Below are positions 25,184-34,509 of a DNA stretch of 64,000 bases, piece by piece. The stretch is from NCBI RefSeq assembly GCF_009601685.2, contig NZ_CP045701.2:3038001-3102000 (forward strand), in the 5' to 3' direction. Below the pieces are notes generated by a model. The model was not told the origin of the DNA. It ran no database searches and worked only from the letters and a program-made list of their open reading frames with translations. A program made the position numbers and the translations under genes. Origin of the DNA: Pseudomonas brassicacearum (GTDB taxonomy: Bacteria > Pseudomonadota > Gammaproteobacteria > Pseudomonadales > Pseudomonadaceae). Numbering within the stretch: position 1 is the first letter of the stretch; every line of letters starts with the position of its first letter.

Positions 25184-27258
25184 CGGTCACGCTCGTTCGC
25201 CTGAAGTCTCGCACAGGCGAGTATTTCCAGACGCCTGGCAGCGTCCGGGTGATCCAGCAACGCCTGGCTTTGCCCGGTAAGGCGACGGCGCCAATTGGGG
25301 TGGGTGTCGACGGTGCCTGGCAGGTTGGCCTGCTCCTCGATGCCCAGGGCGTCTTCGAGCGGCAACAACACCAGCGGCGCACGGGTGTGGCCGAGGAAGC
25401 GCACGCTGGCATCGAGCACCTGGTCGGTCTCGCGGTGCTCCTCGCGAAAGTTCTGTGGGTCCTGGTTCAGTACCTGGCGCAGGCCTTCACGTTCGCGCTC
25501 GCGGTGTTTGCGCCAGTCCATTTCGGTGTGGGAATCGATCAGGTCCAGCCGGGCGTTCCAGTCGATGTCGTGACCGTGCCACCAGCCATTGAGCGTCGGC
25601 AAGTCATGGGTGCTGGTGGTGGCCAGGGCATTGTCCGGCCAATCGAGAATCGGCTTGAAGTGAGTGTTGTCCTGTTCGAACAACAGCACACGCATGCCCA
25701 GGATCGACCGGGCGCTGAGTTTTTCCCGCAGGCCTTCGGGCACGGTGCCGAGGTCTTCGCCGAGCACGATGGCTTGATGACGATGGGATTCCAGCGCCAG
25801 CAGGCGCAGCAGGTCGTCTACCGGGTAATACAGGTAAGCGCCATCGCAGGGTGGAGCGTCGTTGGGAATCACCCAGAGCCGTTGCAAGCCCATGACATGA
25901 TCGATGCGCAAGCCGCCGGCATGGGCGAAGTTGGCCCGCAGCATTTCAATGAAGGCACGAAAGCCGTTGCGCACCAGGCCTTCGGGGGAAAACGCCGAGA
26001 TCCCCCAGCCTTGCCCCGAGCGGTTGAGAATGTCCGGCGGCGCGCCCACGGTCAGCGAAGCGAGCAGTTCGTCCTGCCGGCTCCAGGCCTGGCTGCCACC
26101 GCCATCGGCACCCACCGCCAGGTCGGCAATCAGGCCGATGCCCATGCCGCTGGATCGGGCGGCGCTCTGGGCGCGCTCCAGGCAGCGGGCGATCAACCAT
26201 TGGCAAAACGCGTAGTAGCCGATCTCATCGGCATTTTCCTCGGCAAAATGGGCCAGGGCAGCGCTGCGCGGATCGCGCCATTCTTCCGGCCAGTGGCGCC
26301 AGTCGAGACTTTCACCCCGGGCGGCGCGTTCGGCCTGCAAGGCCTCGAAGCGGCAATGGTTTTCCAGGGCTTCGCCGCTAGTGTGGCGGAAACTGCTGAA
26401 GTCTTCATGCAGCGGATGCTCACCCTGGCTGAAACCGTCGTACAGGGTGCGCAGGATCTTCTGCTTGGCCTGGGCAGCGACCGGCCAGTCGATCAGCGGC
26501 TGCTCTTCCAGGGTGCGCAGTTGATTGGTCAAGCCAGTGGCGTCGATGGCGGTGCGCAGCGCGCGTTCGCCGAGGATGGTGCCCGGCGCGGCGTAAAGGC
26601 TGTTGAAGAACAGTCGGCTCGACGGTGAGTAGGGGCTATAGCGCCCGGTGTCGCTGCTGAACATGGCGTGCATCGGGCTGATGGCAATGGCCTCGGCACC
26701 GCGTTCGCCAGCCACCCGTGCCAGTTCCTCCAAGGCCTGGGTGTCACCGAAGCCACCGTCACCGGGACGCCTGAGGGCATACAGTTGCGCGCTCAGGCCC
26801 CAGGCTCGTGGCGTCGGGTCGTCTACCGCATCGGCCACGCTATAGCAACGCGCGGGCGCGATGGCCAGGGTGAAATGCTGGCCCTGGATGCTGGCGTGCT
26901 GGTAACCCACCGGGACCATCCCCGGCAGCTTGGCATTGGCATCGAGGTTCAGGTTCAGTGTCGCGCCATCTTCGAGTTTGATTTCACAGGGCGTCCCGGC
27001 CTCGAAGTAGCGGCTCAAGTCCAGGCTGGTCCCGACGTCGGCGGTGATCAGCGGTGGCAATTGATGGTTCTGTTGATCTTCCTGCAACTGCAGCAGGCTG
27101 GCGTCGATTTCCTGGGCGCTGCCGGCTGGATGGCCGAGGCCAGTGAGGACCGAACGCAAGACCGCCGGCGAGACTTTCTGGGCCCGGCCATTGGCATCGA
27201 TCCAATCCACCGCCAGGCCCGCTCGGCTGGCGAGGATTTCCAGTTGCGCATCGCTCAT
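25180..27258 (-). CDS. malQ: 4-alpha-glucanotransferase (amylomaltase)
   Basis: 692 aa, GH77. It transfers maltosyl and longer glucan units between chains and so resizes maltodextrins for TreY and GlgA. The catalytic motifs are GGLRIDHVMGLQRLW (nucleophile), VLGEDLGTVPEGL (acid/base) and TSTHDLPTLNGWW. The N-terminal 120 residues form an extra domain usual for bacterial MalQ. GGAG lies 7 nt before the ATG. It overlaps treZ and treY by 4 nt each, which shows a tightly coupled operon. Confidence 0.96.
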   Translation of the reverse strand: MSDAQLEILASRAGLAVDWIDANGRAQKVSPAVLRSVLTGLGHPAGSAQEIDASLLQLQEDQQNHQLPPLITADVGTSLDLSRYFEAGTPCEIKLEDGATLNLNLDANAKLPGMVPVGYQHASIQGQHFTLAIAPARCYSVADAVDDPTPRAWGLSAQLYALRRPGDGGFGDTQALEELARVAGERGAEAIAISPMHAMFSSDTGRYSPYSPSSRLFFNSLYAAPGTILGERALRTAIDATGLTNQLRTLEEQPLIDWPVAAQAKQKILRTLYDGFSQGEHPLHEDFSSFRHTSGEALENHCRFEALQAERAARGESLDWRHWPEEWRDPRSAALAHFAEENADEIGYYAFCQWLIARCLERAQSAARSSGMGIGLIADLAVGADGGGSQAWSRQDELLASLTVGAPPDILNRSGQGWGISAFSPEGLVRNGFRAFIEMLRANFAHAGGLRIDHVMGLQRLWVIPNDAPPCDGAYLYYPVDDLLRLLALESHRHQAIVLGEDLGTVPEGLREKLSARSILGMRVLLFEQDNTHFKPILDWPDNALATTSTHDLPTLNGWWHGHDIDWNARLDLIDSHTEMDWRKHREREREGLRQVLNQDPQNFREEHRETDQVLDASVRFLGHTRAPLVLLPLEDALGIEEQANLPGTVDTHPNWRRRLTGQSQALLDHPDAARRLEILACARLQANERDR

Positions 27259-29057
27259 AGGCGCTCTCCAGTGATATTGGGCAAGGTTGTCGCCTGCGTC
27301 AGACTGACCAGCGCGCTGTAGGGCGCAAGGACGCCCTGCTGCAACAGACCCACGACCTGCTGCGGATGTTCGAAAAGAATGCGTGCCTCTTCCGGTGCGT
27401 TGTGTTCGACGGGCTGATCGCTAAGGTTGAAGTCGATGCGCAACACACTGCCGTCGCCCAGCCGCCAGCGTGCGCTGATGGCGCCATGGCCCAGCACATC
27501 GGCACCGAGGGCCTGGGCACCGGGCAGGCGCGGGACGATCTCTTCGCGGCGAATTTTCAGCAATTGGCGATACAGCGCTTCGTTGGCCTGTTGCTCCGGG
27601 CCTTGGGGCTCCAGGCTTGGACGTGAAGCCTCGAAGGTGCTGGCGGCGTTGGGGTCGGGAATCCGCTCGCGTTGCTGCGGGTCGGCAAAGGCACTGAAGG
27701 CCTTGAACTCGTTGCGTCGGCCTTCGCGCACCAGCTCTGCCAACTCGCCGTGGTGGCTGGTAAAGAACAGGAACGGTTGTTCGGCCATCACCTCATCGCC
27801 CATGAACAGCAGCGGGATCATGGGTGACAACAGCAACAGGACTGTTGCCGCCTGCAGGGCCTGGGGCGCGGCGAGTTGATGCAGGCGTTCGCCCAAGGCG
27901 CGATTGCCGATCTGGTCATGGTTCTGCAGGAACAGCACGAACGCGCTCGGCGGCAGGTGACCGCTGGGTTCGCCCCGGGGTTCGCCATGGCGATTGATAT
28001 GACCCTGGAAGACGAAACCCTGGCTCAGGCAACGGGCCAGTTGTTCGGTCGGCTGCTCGGCATAGTCGGCGTAGTAGGCGTCGGTTTCACCGGTCAGCAG
28101 CACGTGCAGGGCATTGTGTCCATCGTCGTTCCACTGGGCATCGTAGCGGTGCTCCAGCAGGTGGGACTGGTTGTGTTCGTTTTCCACGGTCAGCCAGACA
28201 TGGCGGATCGGGTCCACCTGCTCGCGCACCCTGACCGCCAGCTCCTGGAGAAAGTCCGGGTCTTCAATGGCGTGTACCGCGTCCAGGCGCAGGCCGTCGA
28301 AACGGTATTCCAGCAGCCACATGAGCGCATTGTCGATGAAGAAGTCCCGCACTTCTCGGCGCCGGAAATCAATCGCCGCGCCCCAGGGGGTGTGCTTGTC
28401 TTCCCGGAAGAAGCCCTTGGCATAGCGGTGCAGGTAGTTGCCGTCGGGGCCGAAGTGGTTGTAGACCACGTCCAGGATGACGGACAACCCATGGCCGTGG
28501 GCAGTGTCGATAAGATGCTTGAGCTGTTCGGGCGTCCCGTAGGAGGCCTGGGGTGCGTAGGGCAGAACGCCGTCGTAGCCCCAGTTGCGATCACCGGGGA
28601 ACTGCGCCAATGGCATCAGCTCGATGGCGGTGATGCCCAGCCCGGCCAGGTGTGCCAGATGCTGTTCGACGCCTTCGAACCCCCCCAGGGCGCCCACATG
28701 CAATTCGTAGATCACCGCTTCGTGCCAGGGGCGACCGGACCATTGGGTGTGTCGCCATGGGTAGGCATGCGGGTCGACCACCACGCTGTGGCGGTCGATG
28801 TCGCCGGCCTGGGCGCGAGAGGCCGGGTCCGGCACCTCCAGTTCGCCATCGATGTTGTAGCGGTAGCGGGTACCGGCGGGGCAACGGGTCTGGATCATGA
28901 ACCAGCCGTCGGCCTGGGGCAGTAGCGGTATCGAATCTCCAGTGTCGAGCTCGACACTGACAAAAAATGCATCCGGGGCCCAGAGGGCGAAGCGGGTGTG
29001 CTCGTCATCCAGCATGACCGCCCCGTGGGTCCATGTAGCAGGCGTCCTTGACGTCAT
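27255..29057 (-). CDS. treZ: Malto-oligosyltrehalose trehalohydrolase TreZ
   Basis: 600 aa, GH13. It cleaves the alpha-1,4 bond next to the trehalosyl end made by TreY, releasing trehalose. An N-terminal E-set/CBM48-like domain (FALWAPDAFFVSVEL) precedes the barrel with DVVYNHFGPDGNYL, GLRLDAVHAIED (nucleophile), LTVENEHN (acid/base) and FLQNHDQIGN. GAGG lies 6 nt before the ATG. The gene follows glgA after 7 nt and overlaps malQ by 4 nt. Confidence 0.96.
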   Translation of the reverse strand: MTSRTPATWTHGAVMLDDEHTRFALWAPDAFFVSVELDTGDSIPLLPQADGWFMIQTRCPAGTRYRYNIDGELEVPDPASRAQAGDIDRHSVVVDPHAYPWRHTQWSGRPWHEAVIYELHVGALGGFEGVEQHLAHLAGLGITAIELMPLAQFPGDRNWGYDGVLPYAPQASYGTPEQLKHLIDTAHGHGLSVILDVVYNHFGPDGNYLHRYAKGFFREDKHTPWGAAIDFRRREVRDFFIDNALMWLLEYRFDGLRLDAVHAIEDPDFLQELAVRVREQVDPIRHVWLTVENEHNQSHLLEHRYDAQWNDDGHNALHVLLTGETDAYYADYAEQPTEQLARCLSQGFVFQGHINRHGEPRGEPSGHLPPSAFVLFLQNHDQIGNRALGERLHQLAAPQALQAATVLLLLSPMIPLLFMGDEVMAEQPFLFFTSHHGELAELVREGRRNEFKAFSAFADPQQRERIPDPNAASTFEASRPSLEPQGPEQQANEALYRQLLKIRREEIVPRLPGAQALGADVLGHGAISARWRLGDGSVLRIDFNLSDQPVEHNAPEEARILFEHPQQVVGLLQQGVLAPYSALVSLTQATTLPNITGERL

Positions 29058-29064
29058 TGTTACC

Positions 29065-30636
29065 TCATTGTCTGGCCGATTTTCCCAGTGACTTAGCCAC
29101 CAGCTGTTCGTAGAGTTCGGCGTAGGGTTCCACGGCCTGGCACCAGTTGAACGGTGCCGACATGGCCCGGCAGCGCATGGCGTTGAGCAGGTCGGGGAAT
29201 TCGAAGACCTTGAAGGCCCGGCTCAAGGCCTGTTTGTAGCTTTCTACGGTGGATTCATCGAATAGAAAACCGGTGATGCCATCTTCGATGGTGTCCGCCA
29301 ACCCTCCGGTATTGCGCGCCACCGGCAGCGAGCCGAAGCGCTGGGCGTACATCTGGCTCAAGCCGCAGGGCTCGTAGCGCGATGGCATCAGCAGGAAGTC
29401 GCTGCCGGCGAACATCCGCCGCGCATCGGTTTCGTTGAAGCCGATGCGCACGCCGATGCGTCCGGGGAAGCGCAGCGCCAGTTCACGCATGGCCTGTTCT
29501 TCTTCCGGTTCGCCACGGCCGATGATGGCGATCTGGCCGCCGGACTCGACGATGAACTCGGCGACCGCTTCGGTCAGGTCCAGGCCTTTCTGGTAGACCA
29601 GGCGCGAAACCACGGCGAACAGCGGGCCAGTGGCGTCGTCGAGGCCAAAGAGTTCACGCACATGGGATGCGTTGACCGCCTTGCCTTCCCAGTCGCCCAT
29701 GGCGAACTGGCGGAACAGGTGGGTGTCGGTGGCCGAGTCCCAGCTTTCATCGATACCGTTGGGGATGCCGCTGAGCAAGCCTTGTTGGGTCTTGGCGGCA
29801 AGGAAACCGTCGAGCCCGCAACCAAACGCCGGGGTGGTGATCTCTTGGGCGTAGGTCGCACTGACGGTGGTGATATGGCTGGAGTAAGCCATCCCGGCCT
29901 TGAGGAACGACAGTTTGCCGTAGAACTCCATGCCTTCCTGTTGCAGGGCGTGTTCGGGGATGCCCAGTTCCGGGCAGGACGCCAGGCTGACGACGCCCTG
30001 GTAGGCCAGGTTGTGGATGGTAAACAGGGTCGGGGTGCGTTGCCCGCGCCAGTGCATGTAGGCCGGCGCCAACCCGGCGGGCCAGTCGTGGGCGTGGACC
30101 AGGTCCGGGCACCAGTGGATCTGCGCGAGGTTGGCGGCGATGTCGGCCGCGGCCAGGCCCAGGCGGGCGAAGCGAATGTGGTTGTCGGGCCAGTCGCGAC
30201 CGTTGTTGGCTCCGTAGGGGGAGCCTTCGCGGGCAAAGAGTTCCGGGCAGATCAGCACGTAGATCACCAGGCCGTCGGCCATGTCCATGCGCCCGATCTT
30301 GCAGGGCGGCAGTGCGGCGTGGCCGCCCAGTTCGCCGATGATATGGATCGGATTGCCGCTGTTCATCACTTGCGGATAACCGGGGATCAGCACCCGGACA
30401 TCATGCAGCCCGGCCATGGCCCGGGGCAATGCGGAGGAGACATCGCCCAGGCCGCCGGTCTTTACCAGGTCGGCGATTTCCGAAGTGACGAACAATACTT
30501 TCTTGCGATTGGGATTTTGTCGAACGACGGGGAGCAGTGCCTTGCCGCCGGTGGCTAGCACCGGTGCCGTTGGCGATTCGGCCGCCGGCGGTAGTTGAGA
30601 ACGGACTTGTTGTGGTTCTAAGGCAGCACTGATCAT
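29065..30636 (-). CDS. glgA: Glycogen synthase GlgA
   Basis: 523 aa, GT5. It adds glucose from ADP-glucose to alpha-1,4-glucan. The N-terminal ADP-glucose-binding KTGGLGDVSSALPRA and the C-terminal EPCGLSQMYAQRFGSLP, with GGLADTIED, are clear. About 45 residues of variable sequence precede the GT5 domain. The ATG at 30636 (MISAALEP) has GGGAGA 7 nt upstream; a longer open frame to 30720 is not supported. It is the first gene of the leftward operon, so the promoter should lie in 30637-31165. Confidence 0.95.
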   Translation of the reverse strand: MISAALEPQQVRSQLPPAAESPTAPVLATGGKALLPVVRQNPNRKKVLFVTSEIADLVKTGGLGDVSSALPRAMAGLHDVRVLIPGYPQVMNSGNPIHIIGELGGHAALPPCKIGRMDMADGLVIYVLICPELFAREGSPYGANNGRDWPDNHIRFARLGLAAADIAANLAQIHWCPDLVHAHDWPAGLAPAYMHWRGQRTPTLFTIHNLAYQGVVSLASCPELGIPEHALQQEGMEFYGKLSFLKAGMAYSSHITTVSATYAQEITTPAFGCGLDGFLAAKTQQGLLSGIPNGIDESWDSATDTHLFRQFAMGDWEGKAVNASHVRELFGLDDATGPLFAVVSRLVYQKGLDLTEAVAEFIVESGGQIAIIGRGEPEEEQAMRELALRFPGRIGVRIGFNETDARRMFAGSDFLLMPSRYEPCGLSQMYAQRFGSLPVARNTGGLADTIEDGITGFLFDESTVESYKQALSRAFKVFEFPDLLNAMRCRAMSAPFNWCQAVEPYAELYEQLVAKSLGKSARQ

Positions 30637-31165
30637 AAATATCTCCCATTTTCTCGATCTGTTTCCGGCAAGCGCCAGAGCTGTTGTTTCATTGGCCAAA
30701 TCCTGCGGCCAGGCGCACAAGCGCTACGCGAGGAAAGCGAACGGCTACCCCATGCGGCGAAGCGAATCAGCTGAAGGAGCTGTTGCAATGACTAGTGCAA
30801 GGACTGCACCAGCCGCGGTTGCCCTACCTCTAACCTGACCCGTCGCCGTTGCGAAAAGTTTCGACTTTTTTTCGTCTGGATGACTGGTCGGTTTTCCCCC
30901 CGGTTAAGCAGTCTAGGTCAGAACGTAGAGCGGTGCGGCTCGCTTCGTCGCATTGTCCGACAATCACGGTTTTTGTCGGCAATCTCTTACACGACAAAGG
31001 GGGATACGCACCGACGAAGTGCAGTTCTCCGAAACCAAAAGGGTGTAAGGGAACGGCGTTGTTTCATCGGCGTGCGCGATGCAATGGCGTGGCGCACCAT
31101 TGGAGGGCGGGTGGAGTGGAGGCGTTTTGATGGCTAATAACGCCTCCCGGAAACATAGGGTCCCC
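30637..31165. other. Leader region of the glgA operon
   Basis: 530 bp without a supported gene. It should hold the promoter of the glgA-treZ-malQ-treY operon. A GTGCA-N5-TGCAC palindrome is visible at 30795-30809. Short plus-strand frames at 30849-31137 have no ribosome-binding site or family match and overlap one another, so I do not call them. Confidence 0.45.
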
Positions 31166-31189
31166 TGTGGGAGCGAGCTCGCTCCCACA
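31166..31189. repeat. Perfect 24-bp REP palindrome
   Basis: TGTGGGAGCGAG followed directly by its exact complement, with no loop. It lies just past the 3' end of the 2-hydroxyacid dehydrogenase gene and may terminate its transcript. Confidence 0.75.
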
Positions 31190-31215
31190 AGTGGAGGTGT
31201 GTTGATGCTCTAAGT

Positions 31216-32178
31216 TCAGCCCCCTGGCGTCAGCAACCGAATCGGCCGGCCCGCCGCCCAGGCCAGCAGGTCTTCGATCATCTGGGAATAGAACCGCTGG
31301 TAATTCTGTCGGCTGACGTAGCCTACATGGGGTGTGGCCAGTACGTTATCCAGGGTTCGGAACGGATGGGCGGCCGGTAGAGGCTCCTGGGCGAACACGT
31401 CCAGGGCGGCGCCGGCCAGGCGCTTGTGCTGGAGTGCGTCGATCAGGGCAGTTTCATCGACGATCGGCCCGCGGGAGGTGTTGACCAGCAGCGCCTCGCG
31501 TTTCATCCAGGCCAGGGCCTGGGCATCCACCAGGCCGCGGGTGCGTTCGCCGAGCACCAGGTGGATCGAAACAATGTCGGCCTGCTCGAACAATGCCTGC
31601 TTGCTCACATAGGTCACGCCCACTTCAGCGGCGCGCTCGGCGCTGAGGTTCTGGCTCCAGGCGATGACCCGCATGCCAAACACCTGGCCGAACTGCGCCA
31701 CCCGCGTACCGATGCTGCCCAGGCCGAGGATGGCCAGTGTCTTGCCGTGCAGGTCACCGCCCAAACCTTGCTGCCACAGGCCGGCGCGCAGGGCATTGGC
31801 TTCCTGCACCAGGTTGCGGGTCAGGGCCATGATCAGCGCCCAGGTCAGTTCGGGCGTGGCGTGCTTGTAGCTGTCGGTGCCGCACACCTGGATACCCAGT
31901 TCGGCGGCAGCCTTCAGGTCCAGGGCGGCATTGCGCATACCACCGGTGAGCAACAGCTTGAGATTGGGCAGGCGACGCAGCAGGCCTTCATCGAACAACG
32001 TGCGTTCACGCATCACGCAGATCACTTCGAAGCGCTGCAAGCGCTCGGCGAGGGTGTCGCGGTCGGCGGGATATTCATGGAGAAACGTCACCTGGCCGAC
32101 GCTGTCCAGCACCGACCAGTCCACCACGCCACGTGCCACATCTTGCCAATCGTCTATGACTGCTATTTGCACTGCCAT
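31216..32178 (-). CDS. D-2-hydroxyacid dehydrogenase family protein
   Basis: 320 aa. The NAD-binding Rossmann motif is LGLGSIGTRVAQFG, and the catalytic residues are in VNTSRGPIVDE (Arg), the downstream DVFAQEPLP (Glu) and TPHVGYVS (His). The family reduces 2-keto acids to D-2-hydroxy acids, or the reverse. GAGG lies 7 nt before the ATG. It follows the secreted hydrolase gene after 11 nt, so the two are probably cotranscribed. Substrate not evident. Confidence 0.92.
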   Translation of the reverse strand: MAVQIAVIDDWQDVARGVVDWSVLDSVGQVTFLHEYPADRDTLAERLQRFEVICVMRERTLFDEGLLRRLPNLKLLLTGGMRNAALDLKAAAELGIQVCGTDSYKHATPELTWALIMALTRNLVQEANALRAGLWQQGLGGDLHGKTLAILGLGSIGTRVAQFGQVFGMRVIAWSQNLSAERAAEVGVTYVSKQALFEQADIVSIHLVLGERTRGLVDAQALAWMKREALLVNTSRGPIVDETALIDALQHKRLAGAALDVFAQEPLPAAHPFRTLDNVLATPHVGYVSRQNYQRFYSQMIEDLLAWAAGRPIRLLTPGG

Positions 32179-32189
32179 GGAACACCTCG

Positions 32190-33221
32190 TCAGGGAATGG
32201 GTTTATCCAGCCAGCCCAACAGGGCCTTGTGGAACCGATCCGGCTCTTCCATCTGCGGGGCATGCCCCAGATTGGGGAACTCCACCAGGGTCGAGCGGGG
32301 GATCAGCCCGGCGGCCTGCTTGCCCAATACCTCGTAGTGACCCAGCTTGGCCTTGACCGCCGGCGGCGCGATGTCGCTGCCGATGGCGGTGGTGTCCGAG
32401 GTGCCGATCAGCAGCAGGGTGGGTACCGTCAGGTCCTTGAACTCGTAATAGACCGGTTGGGTGAAGATCATGTCGTAGATCAGCGCCGAGTTCCACGCCA
32501 CTTGCGTATGACCCGGACCCTTGTTCAAGCCGGCGAGCATGTCTACCCAGCGCTCGAACTCAGGTTTCCAGCGGCCGCCATAATAGGTCGTGCGCTCGTA
32601 GTTGCGAATACCCTCGGCGTTGACTTTCAGCTCTCTCGCGTACCATTGGTCCACGGTGCGATAGGGCACGCCCAAGGCTTTCCAGTCCTCCAGGCCAATG
32701 GGGTTGACCATCGCCAGGCGTTCGACCTGGTCGGGAAACTGCAAGGCGTAACGGGTGGCGAGCATGCCTCCGGTGGAATGGCCGAGGACGATGGCCTTTT
32801 GCACGCCGAGGGCCTTGAGCAAGGCCTGGGTGTTGCTCGCCAGTTGCTGAAAGCTGTACTGGTAATACTCGGGTTTACTCGATGTGCAGAAGCCGACCTG
32901 GTCGGCTGCGATGACCCGGTATCCGGCGTCGCTGAGGGCCTTGATCGAATCGCCCCAGGTGGCAGCGCAGAAATTCTTGCCGTGCATCAGCACCACCGTG
33001 CGGCCATTGACCTTGCCTTGGGCCGGCACATCCATATAGCCCATCTGCAACGACTGGCCCTGGGAATGGAAGGCGAAGTGCTTGAGGGTGTAGGGGTATT
33101 CAAAGCCCTCCAACTGCGCTCCGTAGGCTGGGCCTTCAGGTGGATTGGCGGCCTGGGCGAGCAGGGGCAGGGCGGCGGTGAGAAAGAGGCTGGGCAACCA
33201 GCGCGCGGTGGTGCGGGGCAT
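32190..33221 (-). CDS. Secreted alpha/beta hydrolase
   Basis: 343 aa with a signal peptide (MPRTTARWLPSLFLTAALPL, cleavage near LAQAA). The hydrolase core shows the oxyanion region VVLMHGKNF, the nucleophile elbow GHSTGG, the acid in LLIGTSDTTA and the histidine in LGHAPQ. The start at 33221 is an ATG with AAGGAG 7 nt upstream; the frame can also open at a TTG 6 nt earlier. Probably periplasmic. Substrate unknown; the family includes esterases, epoxide hydrolases and haloperoxidases. Confidence 0.9.
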   Translation of the reverse strand: MPRTTARWLPSLFLTAALPLLAQAANPPEGPAYGAQLEGFEYPYTLKHFAFHSQGQSLQMGYMDVPAQGKVNGRTVVLMHGKNFCAATWGDSIKALSDAGYRVIAADQVGFCTSSKPEYYQYSFQQLASNTQALLKALGVQKAIVLGHSTGGMLATRYALQFPDQVERLAMVNPIGLEDWKALGVPYRTVDQWYARELKVNAEGIRNYERTTYYGGRWKPEFERWVDMLAGLNKGPGHTQVAWNSALIYDMIFTQPVYYEFKDLTVPTLLLIGTSDTTAIGSDIAPPAVKAKLGHYEVLGKQAAGLIPRSTLVEFPNLGHAPQMEEPDRFHKALLGWLDKPIP

Positions 33222-33306
33222 GGTCAATCTCCTTGTGGCCGCCGCCGATCCTGGCGCGGCCCGATTATGGCGACATTAACCACAGGCAACCGAACAGCCC
33301 GAACGT

Positions 33307-33741
33307 TCAGTTCATCCAGCCCAGTGTCGCCAGGGCGAGAACGCCATAACGCAGGCCTTTGGCAAGGGTCACGAGCAGCAGGAAGCGCCGCCACGGCTCG
33401 CCCATCACCCCGGCTACCAGGGTCAACGGATCACCGATGATCGGCAGCCAGCTGAACAACAGCGACCAGTGGCCGAAGCGTTGGTAATGCACGCGCGCCT
33501 TGTCCAGGTGGCCCGGGCTGACCGGAAACCAGCGCCGATCCTTGAAGTGCTCCAGGCGCGTACCCAGCCACCAGTTGACCAGCGAACCCAGGACATTGCC
33601 GAGCGTGGCAACCGCCAGCAATAGCCAGACCAGATGGCGCTCGCTGAGCAACAAGCCGACCAACAGTGCCTCCGATTGCAGCGGCAACAAGGTCGCCGCG
33701 CCGAAAGCCGCCAGGAACAAGCCGATGTAGGCTTCGCCCAT
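33307..33741 (-). CDS. YqaA family membrane protein
   Basis: 144 aa with four hydrophobic segments (AAFGAATLLPLQSEALLVGL, LVWLLLAVATLGNVLGSLVN, a central WLPIIGDPLTLVAGV and a C-terminal helix). The motif GNVLGSLVNWWLG and the LPIIGDP loop are typical of YqaA, a small relative of DedA/SNARE-associated proteins of the inner membrane. Its ATG shares one base with the stop of the preceding DUF411 gene (TGATG), implying coupling. Function unproven. Confidence 0.9.
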   Translation of the reverse strand: MGEAYIGLFLAAFGAATLLPLQSEALLVGLLLSERHLVWLLLAVATLGNVLGSLVNWWLGTRLEHFKDRRWFPVSPGHLDKARVHYQRFGHWSLLFSWLPIIGDPLTLVAGVMGEPWRRFLLLVTLAKGLRYGVLALATLGWMN

Positions 33742-34187
33742 CAGTGGGCCGGGTAATCCGCCACTACGGTCTGCGTGCCGTCATTTTTCAGGCCAATCAC
33801 TTGATAGGCGTCGCTCATGCCGTCCATTTCCATGCCAGGCGAGCCCATGGGCATGCCCGGTGCGGCCACGCCGAGCAAGTCATCGCGCTTGCTCAGCGCC
33901 AACACCTGATCGGCCGGGACATGGCCTTCGACGAATTTGCCGTTGATCTCGGCGGTGTGGCAGGAACGCAGGTTCGGCGCCACGCCCAGGCGCTGCTTGA
34001 CCGAACTCATGTCGGCCTCGACATGGTCGTTGACCTTGAAACCGTTTGCTTGCAGATGCGAGATCCATTTTTTGCAGCAGCCACAATTGGCATCGCGGTG
34101 CACGTCAATGGTGACTGGCTCGGCGGCCTGGGCCAGGGAGGTCATGAACAGGGCGCTCAAGGCGAGCAGGTGCAGAGGATGGGCCAT
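33741..34187 (-). CDS. DUF411 periplasmic metal-binding protein
   Basis: 148 aa. A signal peptide (cleavage after MTSLAQAA) is followed by the DUF411 domain with NCGCCKKW, HVPADQV and a Met-rich stretch MPMGSPGMEMDGM that suits Cu(I) or Ag(I) binding. DUF411 proteins often accompany copper-resistance genes, though none is adjacent here. It overlaps yqaA by one base. A copper or silver role is an inference from the Cys and Met clusters. Confidence 0.9.
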   Translation of the reverse strand: MAHPLHLLALSALFMTSLAQAAEPVTIDVHRDANCGCCKKWISHLQANGFKVNDHVEADMSSVKQRLGVAPNLRSCHTAEINGKFVEGHVPADQVLALSKRDDLLGVAAPGMPMGSPGMEMDGMSDAYQVIGLKNDGTQTVVADYPAH

Positions 34188-34327
34188 GGGGAAGTCTCGT
34201 GTCGAACGGTTTGGAGGGAGGATAACAGAGTAGCGAGCGGGAGCTGACGAGGGGCTGAGGCGGGGATTACAGAATTGTCAGGTTGGAAGGGCAGCGCCCG
34301 GCGAGGGAACATGCTTCCGCTCGGCTT

Positions 34328-34454
34328 TGTAGGAGCTGGCGAAGCCTGCGATCTTTTGATCTTTTGATCTCTTTCGCTTGAGATTCAAGTGTCTTTGGAA
34401 AGATCGCAGCCTCGTTGCACTCGACAGCTCCTACACAGCTCCTACACAGCTCCT
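34328..34454. repeat. Composite palindromic repeat, second copy
   Basis: The same arms as at 13628-13796 (TGTAGGAGCTGG and CAGCTCCTACA, with inner TGCGATCTTTTGATC and AAAGATCGCA). Here the GATCTTTT unit occurs about two and a half times, and ACAGCTCCT three times. It separates the DUF411 and chemoreceptor genes. Confidence 0.75.
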
Positions 34455-34509
34455 TGCCCCTCGCTCCTACGGGCCCATCGAGCAAGCTGCCAAGGGTAAA
34501 GGGGGCGCT

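Noticed and set aside
23102..25204. 700-aa plus-strand frame opposite treY
   Set aside because: Shadow of treY; the minus-strand gene has all GH13 motifs and operon overlaps.
30849..31137. Overlapping 85-93 aa frames upstream of glgA
   Set aside because: Two frames overlap each other, neither has a ribosome-binding site or domain, and the region is better explained as the operon leader.
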